A stretch of DNA of 64,000 nt. It comes from Bacillota bacterium. GTDB lineage: Bacteria; Bacillota; Clostridia; Christensenellales; Christensenellaceae. Below are positions 1-9,212 of this stretch, one piece after another. A model generated the notes under the pieces. That model was not told the origin of the DNA. It saw only the letters and a program-made list of their open reading frames with translations, and did not search any database. The DNA lies in the NCBI GenBank assembly GCA_023408315.1, contig JAEYKI010000019.1, forward strand, positions 62,001 through 126,000, in the 5' to 3' direction. The translations under genes and the position numbers were made by a program. Position 1 is the first letter of the stretch. Each line of letters opens with the position of its first letter.

Positions 1-1
1 G

Positions 2-1615
2 GCGGATGTGAGCGAAACGCCTGCGGAGGCTGTCTGCATGTCTGTTGCGGCTACCGAGCAAACATGTCCCGATGCGTTTAATTTGACGACCGGCGTTTTG
101 GTTGGATCTCAAATTGTGAAGGATTACAGCCGGAGTGAGCCTATCTGTTTTGGTCCGGGGAGCGAATACGCCCAAGTGCAGGGCATTGTGACGTTTCGCG
201 GAAACAATTACCGGGATACGGCGAGCTTTGGCAGGGTAAAGATTGAAAAAGAAAAACTGAGCAAGGTCTGGAACATCAGGACAGGCCGGGTGGCACGCAG
301 CTCCACCACCAAACGCAAGGGCCGCAGTTTTTGGACAGGCAGCGGCTGGACAGGCCAGCCCCTGATGATCCGCTGGCCGGGCGATATCAGGCGGCGCATG
401 AACATCTGCCCCGAAAAAAAGGCGGACCGTAACCTGGTGGAAGTGATTTATGCCTGCATGGACGGCATTATATACTTTATGGATCTAAAGGACGGCAAAC
501 CGACGCGCCCGCCCATCCACACGGGGGGCGGACCCATCAAGGGCACTGCCAGCCTGTATCCGGATGGTACGCCCATGCTGTTTGTGGGCCCCGCAGACGA
601 TCCGCCGGGCATGGAAACGGTGCGCGCGCGTATCTACAGCCTGATTGACCAGAAGCTGATTTATACGTTTGGGCAAAAAGACCCGGATTCGCCCAGGGTG
701 TACCAGAGCTACGATTCCAGCCCACTGTTTGACATTGCTACGGATACTATTATAGAACCGGGTGAGAACGGCCTTTTATATACCATAAAGCTGAACACAC
801 GGTTTGACAGGCAAACGGGTGCCCTGAGCGTGGCGCCGGGCGAGCCGGTGAAGTTCCGTTATGCCACGCCCGAATACAAGGACGGACCCAAGAACACGCC
901 GGAAGCCCGCTGGTGGGGTATGGAGGATTCCGCGTGCATCTGGCGTAATTATTTGTATATTGCGGACAACGGCGGCAAGCTGATGTGCCTGGATTTGAAT
1001 ACCATGCGGCTTATTTGGGCGCAGGATGTATTGGACGATACAAACACTTCTCCGGTGTTTGAGGAGTGCCCTGAAGAGAACGCGTGCTATATTTATATTT
1101 CCACATCCCTTCATATCACGGCAAACGGAGGATCCGAACCTACGAGCGGCGGCATACCCATCTGGAAGATTAACGCGGCTACGGGCGAGATTGTTTGGCA
1201 AACACCCATGTATCCCTGCCAGCGCGTTACCGGCGTATCGGGCGGCGTGCAGGCAACGCCTGTGCTTGGTAAAAACGACATTGCGGACCTGGTGATATAT
1301 CCTGTAGCGCATACGCCCGCGTTTGGGGCGGGCTTGCTGGTGGCATTGGATAAAAAGACCGGCAGGGAAGTATGGAGAACGCGTTTTGAGAATTATTGCT
1401 GGAGTTCTCCAGTTGCTGTTTATACACCAAGAGGTAAAGCGTACATCATTCAGTGCGATTCGGACGGCAACATGTTTTTAATGGAGGGAACAACCGGCAG
1501 GGTTCTGGATCATGTATACCTTTGGTCCAATATAGAAGCATCGCCCGCCGTGTTTGGAAACACGGTGGTGGTGGGAACAAGAAAACGCCGCATATATGCT
1601 GTGCGCATCAGCTAA
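2..1615 (+). CDS. PQQ-like beta-propeller repeat protein, 5' truncated by window edge
   Basis: The reading frame is open to the left edge, so the true start and any signal peptide lie outside the window; the GTG at position 8 is not a convincing start. The visible 537 residues carry repeated blades with the Trp-rich PQQ/BamB signature (for example A-A-T-G-E-I-V-W-Q near residue 395 and K-T-G-R-E-V-W-R-T about 60 residues later). The first visible residues are Ser/Ala/Glu-rich, like the linkers behind the lipoprotein anchors elsewhere in this window, so a secreted or surface-attached protein is likely (inference). It does not show the catalytic features of a quinoprotein dehydrogenase; a structural or binding propeller is the safer call. 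Substrate unknown. MurJ follows after about 140 bp with its own promoter. Confidence 0.75.
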   Translation, partial: ADVSETPAEAVCMSVAATEQTCPDAFNLTTGVLVGSQIVKDYSRSEPICFGPGSEYAQVQGIVTFRGNNYRDTASFGRVKIEKEKLSKVWNIRTGRVARSSTTKRKGRSFWTGSGWTGQPLMIRWPGDIRRRMNICPEKKADRNLVEVIYACMDGIIYFMDLKDGKPTRPPIHTGGGPIKGTASLYPDGTPMLFVGPADDPPGMETVRARIYSLIDQKLIYTFGQKDPDSPRVYQSYDSSPLFDIATDTIIEPGENGLLYTIKLNTRFDRQTGALSVAPGEPVKFRYATPEYKDGPKNTPEARWWGMEDSACIWRNYLYIADNGGKLMCLDLNTMRLIWAQDVLDDTNTSPVFEECPEENACYIYISTSLHITANGGSEPTSGGIPIWKINAATGEIVWQTPMYPCQRVTGVSGGVQATPVLGKNDIADLVIYPVAHTPAFGAGLLVALDKKTGREVWRTRFENYCWSSPVAVYTPRGKAYIIQCDSDGNMFLMEGTTGRVLDHVYLWSNIEASPAVFGNTVVVGTRKRRIYAVRIS

Positions 1616-1661
1616 GAAGCCTTTGAATGCCTTGTTTGCCAGCAGGGATTCAATAAATAGG

Positions 1662-1690
1662 TTGAATAATCTTTGCCATTTCATTATAAT
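1662..1690 (+). promoter_or_regulatory. sigma-A-type promoter for murJ
   Basis: TTGAAT at 1662-1667 and TATAAT at 1685-1690 are separated by 17 bp, upstream of murJ and after the stop of the beta-propeller gene. Confidence 0.6.
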
Positions 1691-1756
1691 GAATGCGTTG
1701 CGCAATGAATTGGGTTGTTTTAAACGGAAGGGATACGGGTTGGCCCGTATGAAATA

Positions 1757-3376
1757 ATGAGAAGATTAGGCGTCCAGGAAAAGGATATTGGGAGCAGATA
1801 CAAAGGCACCGATAGCGTAAGAAAGCCAAAAACGCATGGCGACGAACGTACGATCAAGACCGCCATGGCCGTTTCTTTAGTGATTATTTTAAGCAAACTG
1901 GCCGGTTTGGCACGCGTGATGGTCTTCTCGGCCATGTTTGGACAGAATATAGAGACAGACGCTTACAACGCTTCTTATAAACTTTTAAGCGTTATATATA
2001 TAGGATTTACCGCCGCCATCAGCGTGGCGTTTATACCCATTTACACAAAAATACGCCTGAACCAAAGCGAGCGCCAGGCCAATTTGTACGCAAGCAATAT
2101 ACTTAATTTTTTTATGGCGTGTGGGCTTGTTTTAAGCGCCATATGCTATTTTTTTGCGCCCCAGATCGCTCCGCTGATGTACCAGGGCCCTGCGGAAGGC
2201 CTGCAGATGACGGCATTGCTGACGCAGATTATGTTTCCCACCATTTTCTTCTGGTCCATCCAGGGCACCATGACAGACCTGCTTGACGCACGGCGTGTGT
2301 TTATCCCCGAACAGTTGGTGGGATTTCCCCTTTCCGGCTGCATCATTGTCGCTTCGCTGCTTTCCAAAGACATCCAGGTCATCGCGTGGGCCACGACGTT
2401 ATCTGCCGTAATGCAGGTGATCATTGTTCTGCCGTTTATGCGGAAAAATTTTAAATACAGGGCAAGGCTGGACCTGAAGGACAGAAACCTGCGGCAGACG
2501 TTCAAGATTGCCGTGCCCGCCCTGCTCAGCACAGGGTTTGACGAGATTAATACCTGGACGGACACGCTGTTTGCCTCCAGGCTGGTTACGGGAGCCGTTA
2601 CCGCTCTGAATAACAGCTTTTCCATAGCGCAGATGATTATTGGTATTTTAATAACGCCCATAACCACCATTATGTTTACGGAGCTCAGCAATTTTGCGGC
2701 GCTGGGGCAGATGGAAAAGCTGAAAAGCACTGTGCGCAAATCCACAGAGGTGGTGGCGCTGCTCACGTTCCCTGTAATCGTCCTCTCCATTATCTGCAGC
2801 ACAGATATTATAGGCGTTATTTACCAGCACGGAAAATATACGGCGGAGAATACCCTGTTTACGGCACCTGTATTTTCTTTTTACGTTGCGGGTATATTTG
2901 GTTTTGGAATGCGCGTTTTCCTTACGCGTGTGTTTTTCGCGCTTCAGATGCCCAAAACACCCATGTTTGTGGGACTGTTTTCCGTATCCCTCAACATTGC
3001 GCTGGACATAATCTTGATGGGCCCCATGGGGCCGCAGGGCCTTACGTTTGCCACCTCTATTGCCAGCCTGGCTTCCGTTGTTGTTATGTTTGGCGTTCTC
3101 CGTAAAAAAATGGGTAAAATGGGTTTTGGAAAATCGGTTGGAGAATTTGCAAAAATATTTATTGCCACCGCCGTATGCATGGTTGCCGCCTATTTTGTGC
3201 ATGGCTTGATTCCGGCAGAAGAAACCGGTTTTACCGCACACCTTGCCCGGTTTATAGAGAGCTTTGGTGCAGGTCTGCTGGTTTTTGCGCTGTTGGCAAT
3301 GCTGCTTCGCGTAGAAATGTTCGGGCGCGTTATGCGCATGTTTACCAAAAAGTTTTTCCGCGGGCGCGCCGCTTGA
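1757..3376 (+). CDS. murJ: lipid II flippase MurJ (MviN family)
   Basis: Membrane protein of the MOP superfamily that moves lipid II across the cytoplasmic membrane for peptidoglycan synthesis. The 539 residues contain about 14 hydrophobic segments and start the conserved region with T-A-M-A-V-S-L-V-I-I-L-S-K-L-A-G near residue 35, the usual first helix of MurJ with the following L-A-R-V motif. The length is typical. No good Shine-Dalgarno precedes the ATG at 1757, so the start is uncertain and could lie further in. The gene is monocistronic: a promoter sits in front and a terminator hairpin follows at 3441-3486. The Lys/Arg-rich tail ends a few residues after the last helix. Confidence 0.88.
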   Translation: MRRLGVQEKDIGSRYKGTDSVRKPKTHGDERTIKTAMAVSLVIILSKLAGLARVMVFSAMFGQNIETDAYNASYKLLSVIYIGFTAAISVAFIPIYTKIRLNQSERQANLYASNILNFFMACGLVLSAICYFFAPQIAPLMYQGPAEGLQMTALLTQIMFPTIFFWSIQGTMTDLLDARRVFIPEQLVGFPLSGCIIVASLLSKDIQVIAWATTLSAVMQVIIVLPFMRKNFKYRARLDLKDRNLRQTFKIAVPALLSTGFDEINTWTDTLFASRLVTGAVTALNNSFSIAQMIIGILITPITTIMFTELSNFAALGQMEKLKSTVRKSTEVVALLTFPVIVLSIICSTDIIGVIYQHGKYTAENTLFTAPVFSFYVAGIFGFGMRVFLTRVFFALQMPKTPMFVGLFSVSLNIALDIILMGPMGPQGLTFATSIASLASVVVMFGVLRKKMGKMGFGKSVGEFAKIFIATAVCMVAAYFVHGLIPAEETGFTAHLARFIESFGAGLLVFALLAMLLRVEMFGRVMRMFTKKFFRGRAA

Positions 3377-3440
3377 TATATGGCGCCCCATACCCCTCCC
3401 GTCTTTTTTAAAATGGTTAAAGAATTTAATGTTGAAAAAA

Positions 3441-3486
3441 AAACAAGCAGTTAGTGCATTAAGCTTATAAATGAAACTGCTTGTTT
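3441..3486. terminator. bidirectional intrinsic terminator between murJ and htpG
   Basis: Perfect 12-bp stem (AAACAAGCAGTT at 3441-3452 with its complement at 3475-3486). It is followed by a T run on the plus strand and by a complementary run on the other side, so it can serve the convergent murJ and htpG. Confidence 0.85.
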
Positions 3487-3549
3487 TTTTATTTAATCTT
3501 ACATTTTGGGGCCAGGATATGAGGGCGGCGCCCTCATAAAACACAACGG

Positions 3550-5430
3550 CTATTTCATTAAAGCAGTAATATCGTTTGTGAATTCCATGGGATCCTGAAG
3601 CGGCAGGCCTTCAATCAAAAGCGCCTGGTTATAGAGAAGGCGCGTATACATCTTAAGCTTCTCTTTGTCACCCGCAAACGCCTGTTTCAGGGTTTGCAGC
3701 ACGGCATGGCTTGGGTTGATTTCAAGCACTTTGTCCGCCTTGACCTGCTGGTCGCCCGGCAGAGTGCTCAGCACTTTTTCCATTTCAATGGAGAGAGCGC
3801 CGTCGCTGGTAAGGCATACGGGGTGGCTTTTTAATATTTTGGATAAGCGAACCTCTTTGATTTTATCGCCCAGGGTTTCCTGCATAAACGAAAACAGGTC
3901 CTTTTCTTCAGCAGACTGCTCTTTTTGCTCTTCCTTGTTTTCTTCATCCAAGCCTAAATCGCCGCCCGCGGATACGGATTTAAATTCTTTCTCCTTGTAG
4001 GTCCCCAGCATGCGGATGGCAAATTCGTCCACGTCTTCCGTGAAGTAGAGAATCTCATATCCCTTGTCCGCAATCAGTTCGGTCTGCGGCAATTTGGCAA
4101 TACGTTCGTTGCTTTCTCCGGCTGCGTAATAGATGTATTTTTGCCCCTCCGGCATGCGGCTTGCGTATTCTTCCAGGGTAACCAGCTTGTTTTCCCTGGA
4201 GGAATAGAACATCAGCAAGTCTTCCAGCGTTTCTTTTTCGCTGCCGTAACTGCTATACAGACCATATTTAAGAGAACGGCCAAAGCTTTTGTAGAACTCG
4301 CCGTATTTTTCACGGTCTTTTTTCTGCAGGGCCACCAGCTCGGATTTGATCTTGTCCTTTATTTTTTTAGAGATTACTTTAAGCTGCCTGTCGTGCTGCA
4401 GCATTTCCCTTGAAATGTTCAGGGAAAAATCCTGGGAATCCACCAACCCCTGCACAAAGCCGAAATAGTCCGGCAGCAGGTCCGCGCACTTGTTCATGAT
4501 CATTACGCCGTTGGAATACAACTCCAGGCCTTTCTGAAAATCTTTGGTATAAAAATCAAACGGCGTTTTGGAGGGTATAAACAGCAGGGCTGTGTAGCTT
4601 GTTGCGCCGTCCACACTTACGTGGATGGTCTTAAGCGGTTTGTCGTAGCCAAAGCGTTTGTCGTTATAAAACTTCTCGTAATCTTCTTCCTTAAGCTCAC
4701 GTTTGTTTTTGCGCCAGATGGGCACCTGGCTGTTCAATACTTCGTCTTCCGTGTAATTCTCGTACTCCTTTTCACTGCCCTCTTTCAGGCGGCTTTTGGA
4801 GATTTCCATGCGAATGGGATAGCGGATGAAATCGGAATATTTTTTTACCAGGTTTTTAATGGTGTACTGATCCAGATATTCGTCGTATTTTTCGTCCTTT
4901 GTGTTGGGTTTGATTTTAAGAATAATGTCCGTTCCCACTGTGCCACGCTCAGCAGGTTCAATGGTGTACCCGTCCGAGCCGGAGGATTCCCATTTATACG
5001 CCTGTTCGGAACCGAAAGCGCGGCTGATAATGGTAACAGACTCTGCCACCATGAAAGCGGAATAAAAACCAACGCCAAACTGGCCAATGATCTCCACACC
5101 GTCTTTTTTCTCGTTTTCGGTTTTAAAATCCAGGGAGCCGCTTTTTGCAATGGTGCCTATGTTGGTTTCCAGCTCTTCCTGCGTCATGCCTATGCCCGTA
5201 TCCGTTATGGTCAGCAGGCGGCTTTTTTTATCCGCGCTGATACGGATATAATAATCCTCCTTGCTGAACGCCACGTTTTCATCCGTTAATGCCTTATAAT
5301 ACATTTTATCAATGGCGTCGCTTGCGTTGGAGATCAGTTCGCGTAAAAAAATTTCTTTATGGGTGTAGATGGAATTGACCATCAAATCCAGCAACCGTTT
5401 GGATTCAGCCTTGAATTCCTGTTTTGACAT
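3550..5430 (-). CDS. htpG: molecular chaperone HtpG (Hsp90 family)
   Basis: ATP-dependent cytosolic chaperone of 626 residues. The GHKL ATPase domain shows L-R-E-L-I-S-N-A-S-D-A with E31 and N35, D-T-G-I-G-M near residue 78 and G-Q-F-G-V-G-F near 117. Middle and C-terminal dimerisation domains follow, with an acidic Glu/Lys-rich insertion before the C-terminal domain. The frame is open nine codons further upstream, but the ATG at 5430 is chosen because an AAAGGA ribosome-binding site lies about 9 bases in front and HtpG proteins begin at M-x-K-x-x-F. A perfect CIRCE element overlaps its transcription start, so HrcA repression is expected. Ends near the shared terminator with murJ. Confidence 0.95.
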   Translation of the reverse strand: MSKQEFKAESKRLLDLMVNSIYTHKEIFLRELISNASDAIDKMYYKALTDENVAFSKEDYYIRISADKKSRLLTITDTGIGMTQEELETNIGTIAKSGSLDFKTENEKKDGVEIIGQFGVGFYSAFMVAESVTIISRAFGSEQAYKWESSGSDGYTIEPAERGTVGTDIILKIKPNTKDEKYDEYLDQYTIKNLVKKYSDFIRYPIRMEISKSRLKEGSEKEYENYTEDEVLNSQVPIWRKNKRELKEEDYEKFYNDKRFGYDKPLKTIHVSVDGATSYTALLFIPSKTPFDFYTKDFQKGLELYSNGVMIMNKCADLLPDYFGFVQGLVDSQDFSLNISREMLQHDRQLKVISKKIKDKIKSELVALQKKDREKYGEFYKSFGRSLKYGLYSSYGSEKETLEDLLMFYSSRENKLVTLEEYASRMPEGQKYIYYAAGESNERIAKLPQTELIADKGYEILYFTEDVDEFAIRMLGTYKEKEFKSVSAGGDLGLDEENKEEQKEQSAEEKDLFSFMQETLGDKIKEVRLSKILKSHPVCLTSDGALSIEMEKVLSTLPGDQQVKADKVLEINPSHAVLQTLKQAFAGDKEKLKMYTRLLYNQALLIEGLPLQDPMEFTNDITALMK

Positions 5431-5463
5431 AGCTTCCAATCCTTTCGACAGATACAAATTATG

Positions 5464-5490
5464 TTAGCACTCTGTTTAAATGAGTGCTAA
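5464..5490 (-). promoter_or_regulatory. CIRCE operator (HrcA binding site)
   Basis: TTAGCACTC (5464-5472), nine spacer bases, GAGTGCTAA (5482-5490): an exact match to the CIRCE consensus. It lies just downstream of the -10 box of the htpG promoter, over the expected start of transcription. Confidence 0.93.
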
Positions 5491-5494
5491 AGAT

Positions 5495-5522
5495 ATTGTA
5501 GCACAATCCTATTTTTTGTCAA
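5495..5522 (-). promoter_or_regulatory. htpG promoter
   Basis: On the minus strand TTGACA (5517-5522), 16 bp spacer, TACAAT (5495-5500) with a TG extended -10 directly in front of it. The predicted start of transcription falls inside the CIRCE element. Confidence 0.75.
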
Positions 5523-5536
5523 TACTATTCAAAAGA

Positions 5537-5567
5537 GTTAAAAAAATTGCCGGCATGCCGGCAATTT
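5537..5567 (-). terminator. intrinsic terminator of ohr
   Basis: Perfect 24-base palindrome at 5544-5567 (arms AAATTGCCGGC and its complement) followed on the minus strand by a run of T, about 15 bases after the ohr stop. Confidence 0.8.
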
Positions 5568-5580
5568 GAAGGGGCTATAT

Positions 5581-6006
5581 TTATTCAACAACGTTTAATT
5601 GTACGTCCACATTTCCGCGAATGGCCTTGGAATACGGGCAGAACGCATGCGCTTTTGCCGTGTATTCTTTTGCCTGCTCAATAGGCAGGCCTTTTATGGA
5701 AACCGTAAGGGTTGCCCCAATTTTAAACCCGTTGTCCGTGGGATCCTCCACCAGGGAAACATCTGCGGTAACGGTGCTGCCCTCGTACTGGATTTTATCC
5801 TGCCGCAGGATATGCTGCAGCGCTCCGTTGAAGCAGGAGGAATATGTGGCTGCAAAAAGTTGCTCCGGATTGGTGCCCTGGTCTTTGGGATTGCCGCCCA
5901 TTTCGGCAGGTGTTACCATCTGCAAAACAAAACCGCCGTCCGGCGAGATTGCCTGGCCTTTGCGCGCGCCTGTATTTATCATGGTCGCCGTATATATTGT
6001 TTTCAT
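5581..6006 (-). CDS. ohr: Ohr/OsmC-family organic hydroperoxide reductase
   Basis: Thiol peroxidase that reduces organic hydroperoxides; 141 residues, the usual Ohr size. Both catalytic cysteines are present: C58 in Y-S-S-C-F-N-G-A and C123 in H-A-F-C-P-Y-S-K. Glu48 and an N-terminal Arg (R15), which orient the peroxidatic cysteine in the family, are also there. The spacing and the HAFCPYSKA motif favour the Ohr branch over OsmC. Strong AAGGAGG ribosome-binding site 7 bases before the ATG. The 12-bp palindrome at 6038-6049 in the short leader could be an operator (inference); no ohrR gene is adjacent. Confidence 0.9.
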   Translation of the reverse strand: MKTIYTATMINTGARKGQAISPDGGFVLQMVTPAEMGGNPKDQGTNPEQLFAATYSSCFNGALQHILRQDKIQYEGSTVTADVSLVEDPTDNGFKIGATLTVSIKGLPIEQAKEYTAKAHAFCPYSKAIRGNVDVQLNVVE

Positions 6007-6037
6007 AACAGTGCCTCCTTAAAGAATTAATTTATGT

Positions 6038-6049
6038 ATTATATATAAT
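6038..6049. promoter_or_regulatory. AT-only palindrome in the ohr leader
   Basis: ATTATATATAAT, a perfect 12-bp palindrome containing a TATAAT box, lies between the response regulator stop and the ohr ribosome-binding site. It could be the -10 region and/or a redox-regulator operator. No clear -35 box was found. Confidence 0.3.
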
Positions 6050-6055
6050 CCATTT

Positions 6056-7114
6056 TTACATAGGGAAAACAATTTCGTGCTGCATATTGTCCATAGAATA
6101 ATTGTCCTTATAGATCAGGTCAAAGCATGCGTTTACAATTTCCGCGTTGTATGCGCTGCCCGAATGCTGCATAATTTCGTCCAGGGCTGCGTCTATGCCC
6201 AATGCCGGGCGGTAGGGGCGGTGGGAAATCATTGCCTCCACAACGTCCGCAACCATGATGATTTGTGCTTCTATATTGATTTCGCTTTGTTTTAATCCCA
6301 GAGGATAACCGGTGCCGTCGCAGCGTTCATGGTGCCTGTAAATAGTGTCTGCAATAATCTCCGGCAGGTCCGCCTTCCGGAGCATCCTGTATCCGTTATA
6401 TGGATGTTCGCGTATGATCTGCATTTCAAGAGGAGTGAGATGGCCGGGCTTGGATAATATTTCAATGGGAACGCCTATTTTCCCTATATCGTGTATATAG
6501 CCAATTACCTGAACAATGTCCATGGTTTTACGGGAGAGCATCATTTTGCGCGCGATATCTGCGGACAGGTTGCCCACCCTGAGCTGGTGCCCGGCCGTAT
6601 ACGGATCCCTGGCCTCCACAACGTCCGAAAGCAGGGAGATAATGCCGGACATGCTGTTATGCAGGGCCTGTGTTTTATTGCGCACAATCTCTTCCAGGCT
6701 CCGCTGATAGAGCAGGTTTTCGTTCTCCAGGCGCCGCTTCTCATCCAGCAGCGTTTTCATACCCGCTGCCTGGCGGACAGCCTTGATAAGCGTGTCCTTT
6801 TTGATCGGCTTGGTTAAATAATCGTTTGCGCCGCTGCGCACAGCGCGTATGGCTGTATCCACGGTAGGTTCGCCGGTCATGATGATGAGCTGCATGGTAT
6901 CCGAATGCAATCGGATCTCTTCTATCAGTTCAATCCCGCTGGACTGGGGCATTACGATATCTGTGATTACAACGTCAAATGTAATCCGCTCCAAATGTTT
7001 TTTAGCCTCCGGTACATCTGATGCGGTGTCTACACTGTACCCCTCTTTAATCAGAAATTCCCTCAGCGTAAGGCGTATGCTTTTTTCATCGTCCACAATA
7101 AGTATTCTGTACAT
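6056..7114 (-). CDS. response regulator with HD-GYP phosphodiesterase output
   Basis: 352 residues. The receiver domain covers residues 1-120 (acidic pair D8/D9, phosphoacceptor D52 in V-V-I-T-D-I-V-M-P, Lys in D-Y-L-T-K-P). A coiled segment joins it to an HD-GYP domain with I-H-D-I-G-K-I-G and the diagnostic H-H-E-R-C-D-G-T-G-Y-P. HD-GYP proteins hydrolyse cyclic di-GMP, so the output is probably degradation of this messenger. A TTG six bases upstream is open, but it is only 4 bases from the AAGGAG site; the ATG at 7114 has correct spacing. The Shine-Dalgarno overlaps the stop codon of the upstream kinase (TAAGGAG), indicating translational coupling of the pair. Confidence 0.9.
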   Translation of the reverse strand: MYRILIVDDEKSIRLTLREFLIKEGYSVDTASDVPEAKKHLERITFDVVITDIVMPQSSGIELIEEIRLHSDTMQLIIMTGEPTVDTAIRAVRSGANDYLTKPIKKDTLIKAVRQAAGMKTLLDEKRRLENENLLYQRSLEEIVRNKTQALHNSMSGIISLLSDVVEARDPYTAGHQLRVGNLSADIARKMMLSRKTMDIVQVIGYIHDIGKIGVPIEILSKPGHLTPLEMQIIREHPYNGYRMLRKADLPEIIADTIYRHHERCDGTGYPLGLKQSEINIEAQIIMVADVVEAMISHRPYRPALGIDAALDEIMQHSGSAYNAEIVNACFDLIYKDNYSMDNMQHEIVFPM

Positions 7115-7127
7115 AAACAAAAGCTCC

Positions 7128-9212
7128 TTAATTGGTCTCCAGGTCCCAACCGTTATCTACGGGCAGTTCTAAAAAAAAGCGGGTAAATTGTCCTTCTTTG
7201 GTCAATAAATATAGCCTTCCGTGATGGTCTTTTACAATGCCAAAACTAATAGACAAACCAAGCCCTGTGCCCCTGTCTTTGTTTTTGGTGGAGAAAAAGG
7301 GCTCAAAAATTTTTTCTTGTATAGATTCCGGAACGCCATTGCCGTGATCTTCCACCATGATCCTGATCCATTTGCGGTTGTCCCTGTGGAGTTGGTCGCA
7401 TGTGAGAAGTATGATCTTGTTCGCATGAACCTGCGGGTATTTTTCGTTGGACGCGTCCCGCGCATTGGTCAGCAAATTCATCAAAACCTGCTGGATCTGC
7501 TGGCTGCGGCATTTGATATCCGGCAGATTTTCCTGCAAATTTATTTGAAAATCAATTTGGTCCTTTTTTATGATGGTACGGATCAGGGAAACCGTCTGGT
7601 TGATAATGTCGTATATGCTTGCGTAGCTGTGCGCCTGTTTTTCATTCCGTGAAAATTGCAGAAGGTTTTTGACAATTTCGGAAATACGCTCTGATTCATG
7701 AATGATTTCTCCTGCGTATTCAACAACGCTTTCATTCCCCGTGTCCGAATCCAGAATAAGCTGCGCGTAATTGATAATACCATTAATTGGATTATTAATT
7801 TCATGGGCAACGCCGCCCGCAAGTGTTCCAATTGCCTCCAGCTTTTGCTGCTGCCGGAGTTGCGCTTCAATCTCCGCGTTGACTGCCTGAAGCTTCCTGC
7901 GCGTCGTCAGGTCGTGCGCAAATACTATTGCGCCGTCCACATCGCCATAATTAATGGGGATTGCCTGTACTTCAACCCATATGGGTGTGCCGTCCAGTTG
8001 TATATATACTTCCTCAACCAGAGGAACGGGTTTTTTATCCTGCCTTAATATTTCAATCCTGTCCTGAATGAGCCCGTGATAATCCGGATGAAAAAAGTTC
8101 ATAACCGGCTGGCCGATCAGCTGGTCTCTGGAAACCGCGCCAAACAGCCTGATTCCCGCTTTATTGATAAAACTGAATTTTGAGTTGGTTTCAATAAAAA
8201 TAGTATCGGGAGCTCCGTCCACCAATGAACGGAAGCGGTTTTCGCTTTCCTGTAAAGCCTCTATGGCAGCCATGCGTTCGGATATATCATGAATGATTGC
8301 ATAGATAATCGCTTTGCCTTTGACGCAGATGGGGCCGCTGTATACCTCCACCTCTACAATGCTTCCCGAGGCTTTTTTATGTTTACATTGAAAGCAACTG
8401 GCATCCTGGGAAAAAGCCCGTTCTATTTTATGTTTTATTAACTCTAGGGGAAGAACGTTGATATCTTCAATAGTCATGGCTTTTAGTTGGGATACAGGCC
8501 AGCCGTAAAACTGGCTTGCGGCATTGTTTGCCTCTACAATCTGGCCGCTTGCCGGGTCCACCAGCAGCATCACTGCGTGATTGTCTTCAAAAAGGCTTTT
8601 ATAGAGGCTTTCCGCTTCTATGATTTTGAACAGTGACTCGCTCCGGTCTTTCTGGCGCAGCAAAAGCATATAAAGCAGCACGGTTATAATGGGGAAAATT
8701 AAAATAACGGGCAGCGCAAGCATATCAAAAACAGGCATACGGGAGCTTTCCGGAAGCATCAGGATGCATAACAGCATGGAGGAATGGATGGCAAGGCCGC
8801 ATAAAAAAATATTGGCCCATCTGTGGCCGGGGTGCTTTTTCAGTAAAAACCGGTTCCATAAATAGCCGATGGCGGTGCTGAGTATCATAATGGTAACGCC
8901 CATGTAAAGGCCTTCGCCGCCAATGGCGCAGCGGTACGCGATAGCCAGGGCAGTGGCGATAAGCGCTGGGATGCCTCCGAAAATGAGGACCGTCACGCCC
9001 AACAGGATGGTACGTACGTCAAAAAAAATGCCGGCTGCATACTGCATGGGAAATGACATGATCAAAATGGCAAACACGCCAATAAACAGGCCGTTGATGA
9101 TTGGCGCTAATTTTTTAATTTTTGTGGGGAGTATGTAACTGACTTCATAAACAACTGTTAGGGCTATGAGCAAGAGAATATTGTTGACTAAACCGATTAG
9201 AGCCGAATTCAT
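7128..9212 (-). CDS. membrane sensor histidine kinase (5TM-LYT, two PAS, HisKA, HATPase)
   Basis: 694 residues. The N-terminal ~190 residues form five to six transmembrane helices of the 5TM receptor LytS-YhcK type, with F-D-V-R-T-I-L-L-G near residue 60 and G-G-I-P-A-L-I-A-T. Two PAS domains follow (I-V-E-A-N-N-A-A-S-Q-F-Y-G near 250; an S-box at about 345-440). The kinase core has the H box G-V-A-H-E-I-N-N-P and the N, G1 and G2 boxes (D-H-G-N-G-V-P, G-L-G-L-S-I). Start chosen at the ATG with AGGAGG six bases upstream; the longer open frame has no ribosome-binding site. It is the cognate partner of the HD-GYP regulator directly downstream. Ligand unknown. Confidence 0.88.
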   Translation of the reverse strand: MNSALIGLVNNILLLIALTVVYEVSYILPTKIKKLAPIINGLFIGVFAILIMSFPMQYAAGIFFDVRTILLGVTVLIFGGIPALIATALAIAYRCAIGGEGLYMGVTIMILSTAIGYLWNRFLLKKHPGHRWANIFLCGLAIHSSMLLCILMLPESSRMPVFDMLALPVILIFPIITVLLYMLLLRQKDRSESLFKIIEAESLYKSLFEDNHAVMLLVDPASGQIVEANNAASQFYGWPVSQLKAMTIEDINVLPLELIKHKIERAFSQDASCFQCKHKKASGSIVEVEVYSGPICVKGKAIIYAIIHDISERMAAIEALQESENRFRSLVDGAPDTIFIETNSKFSFINKAGIRLFGAVSRDQLIGQPVMNFFHPDYHGLIQDRIEILRQDKKPVPLVEEVYIQLDGTPIWVEVQAIPINYGDVDGAIVFAHDLTTRRKLQAVNAEIEAQLRQQQKLEAIGTLAGGVAHEINNPINGIINYAQLILDSDTGNESVVEYAGEIIHESERISEIVKNLLQFSRNEKQAHSYASIYDIINQTVSLIRTIIKKDQIDFQINLQENLPDIKCRSQQIQQVLMNLLTNARDASNEKYPQVHANKIILLTCDQLHRDNRKWIRIMVEDHGNGVPESIQEKIFEPFFSTKNKDRGTGLGLSISFGIVKDHHGRLYLLTKEGQFTRFFLELPVDNGWDLETN

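Noticed and set aside
8..10. GTG at position 8 as true start of the beta-propeller gene
   Set aside because: The frame stays open to the window edge and the protein would lack a signal peptide; the start is probably upstream.
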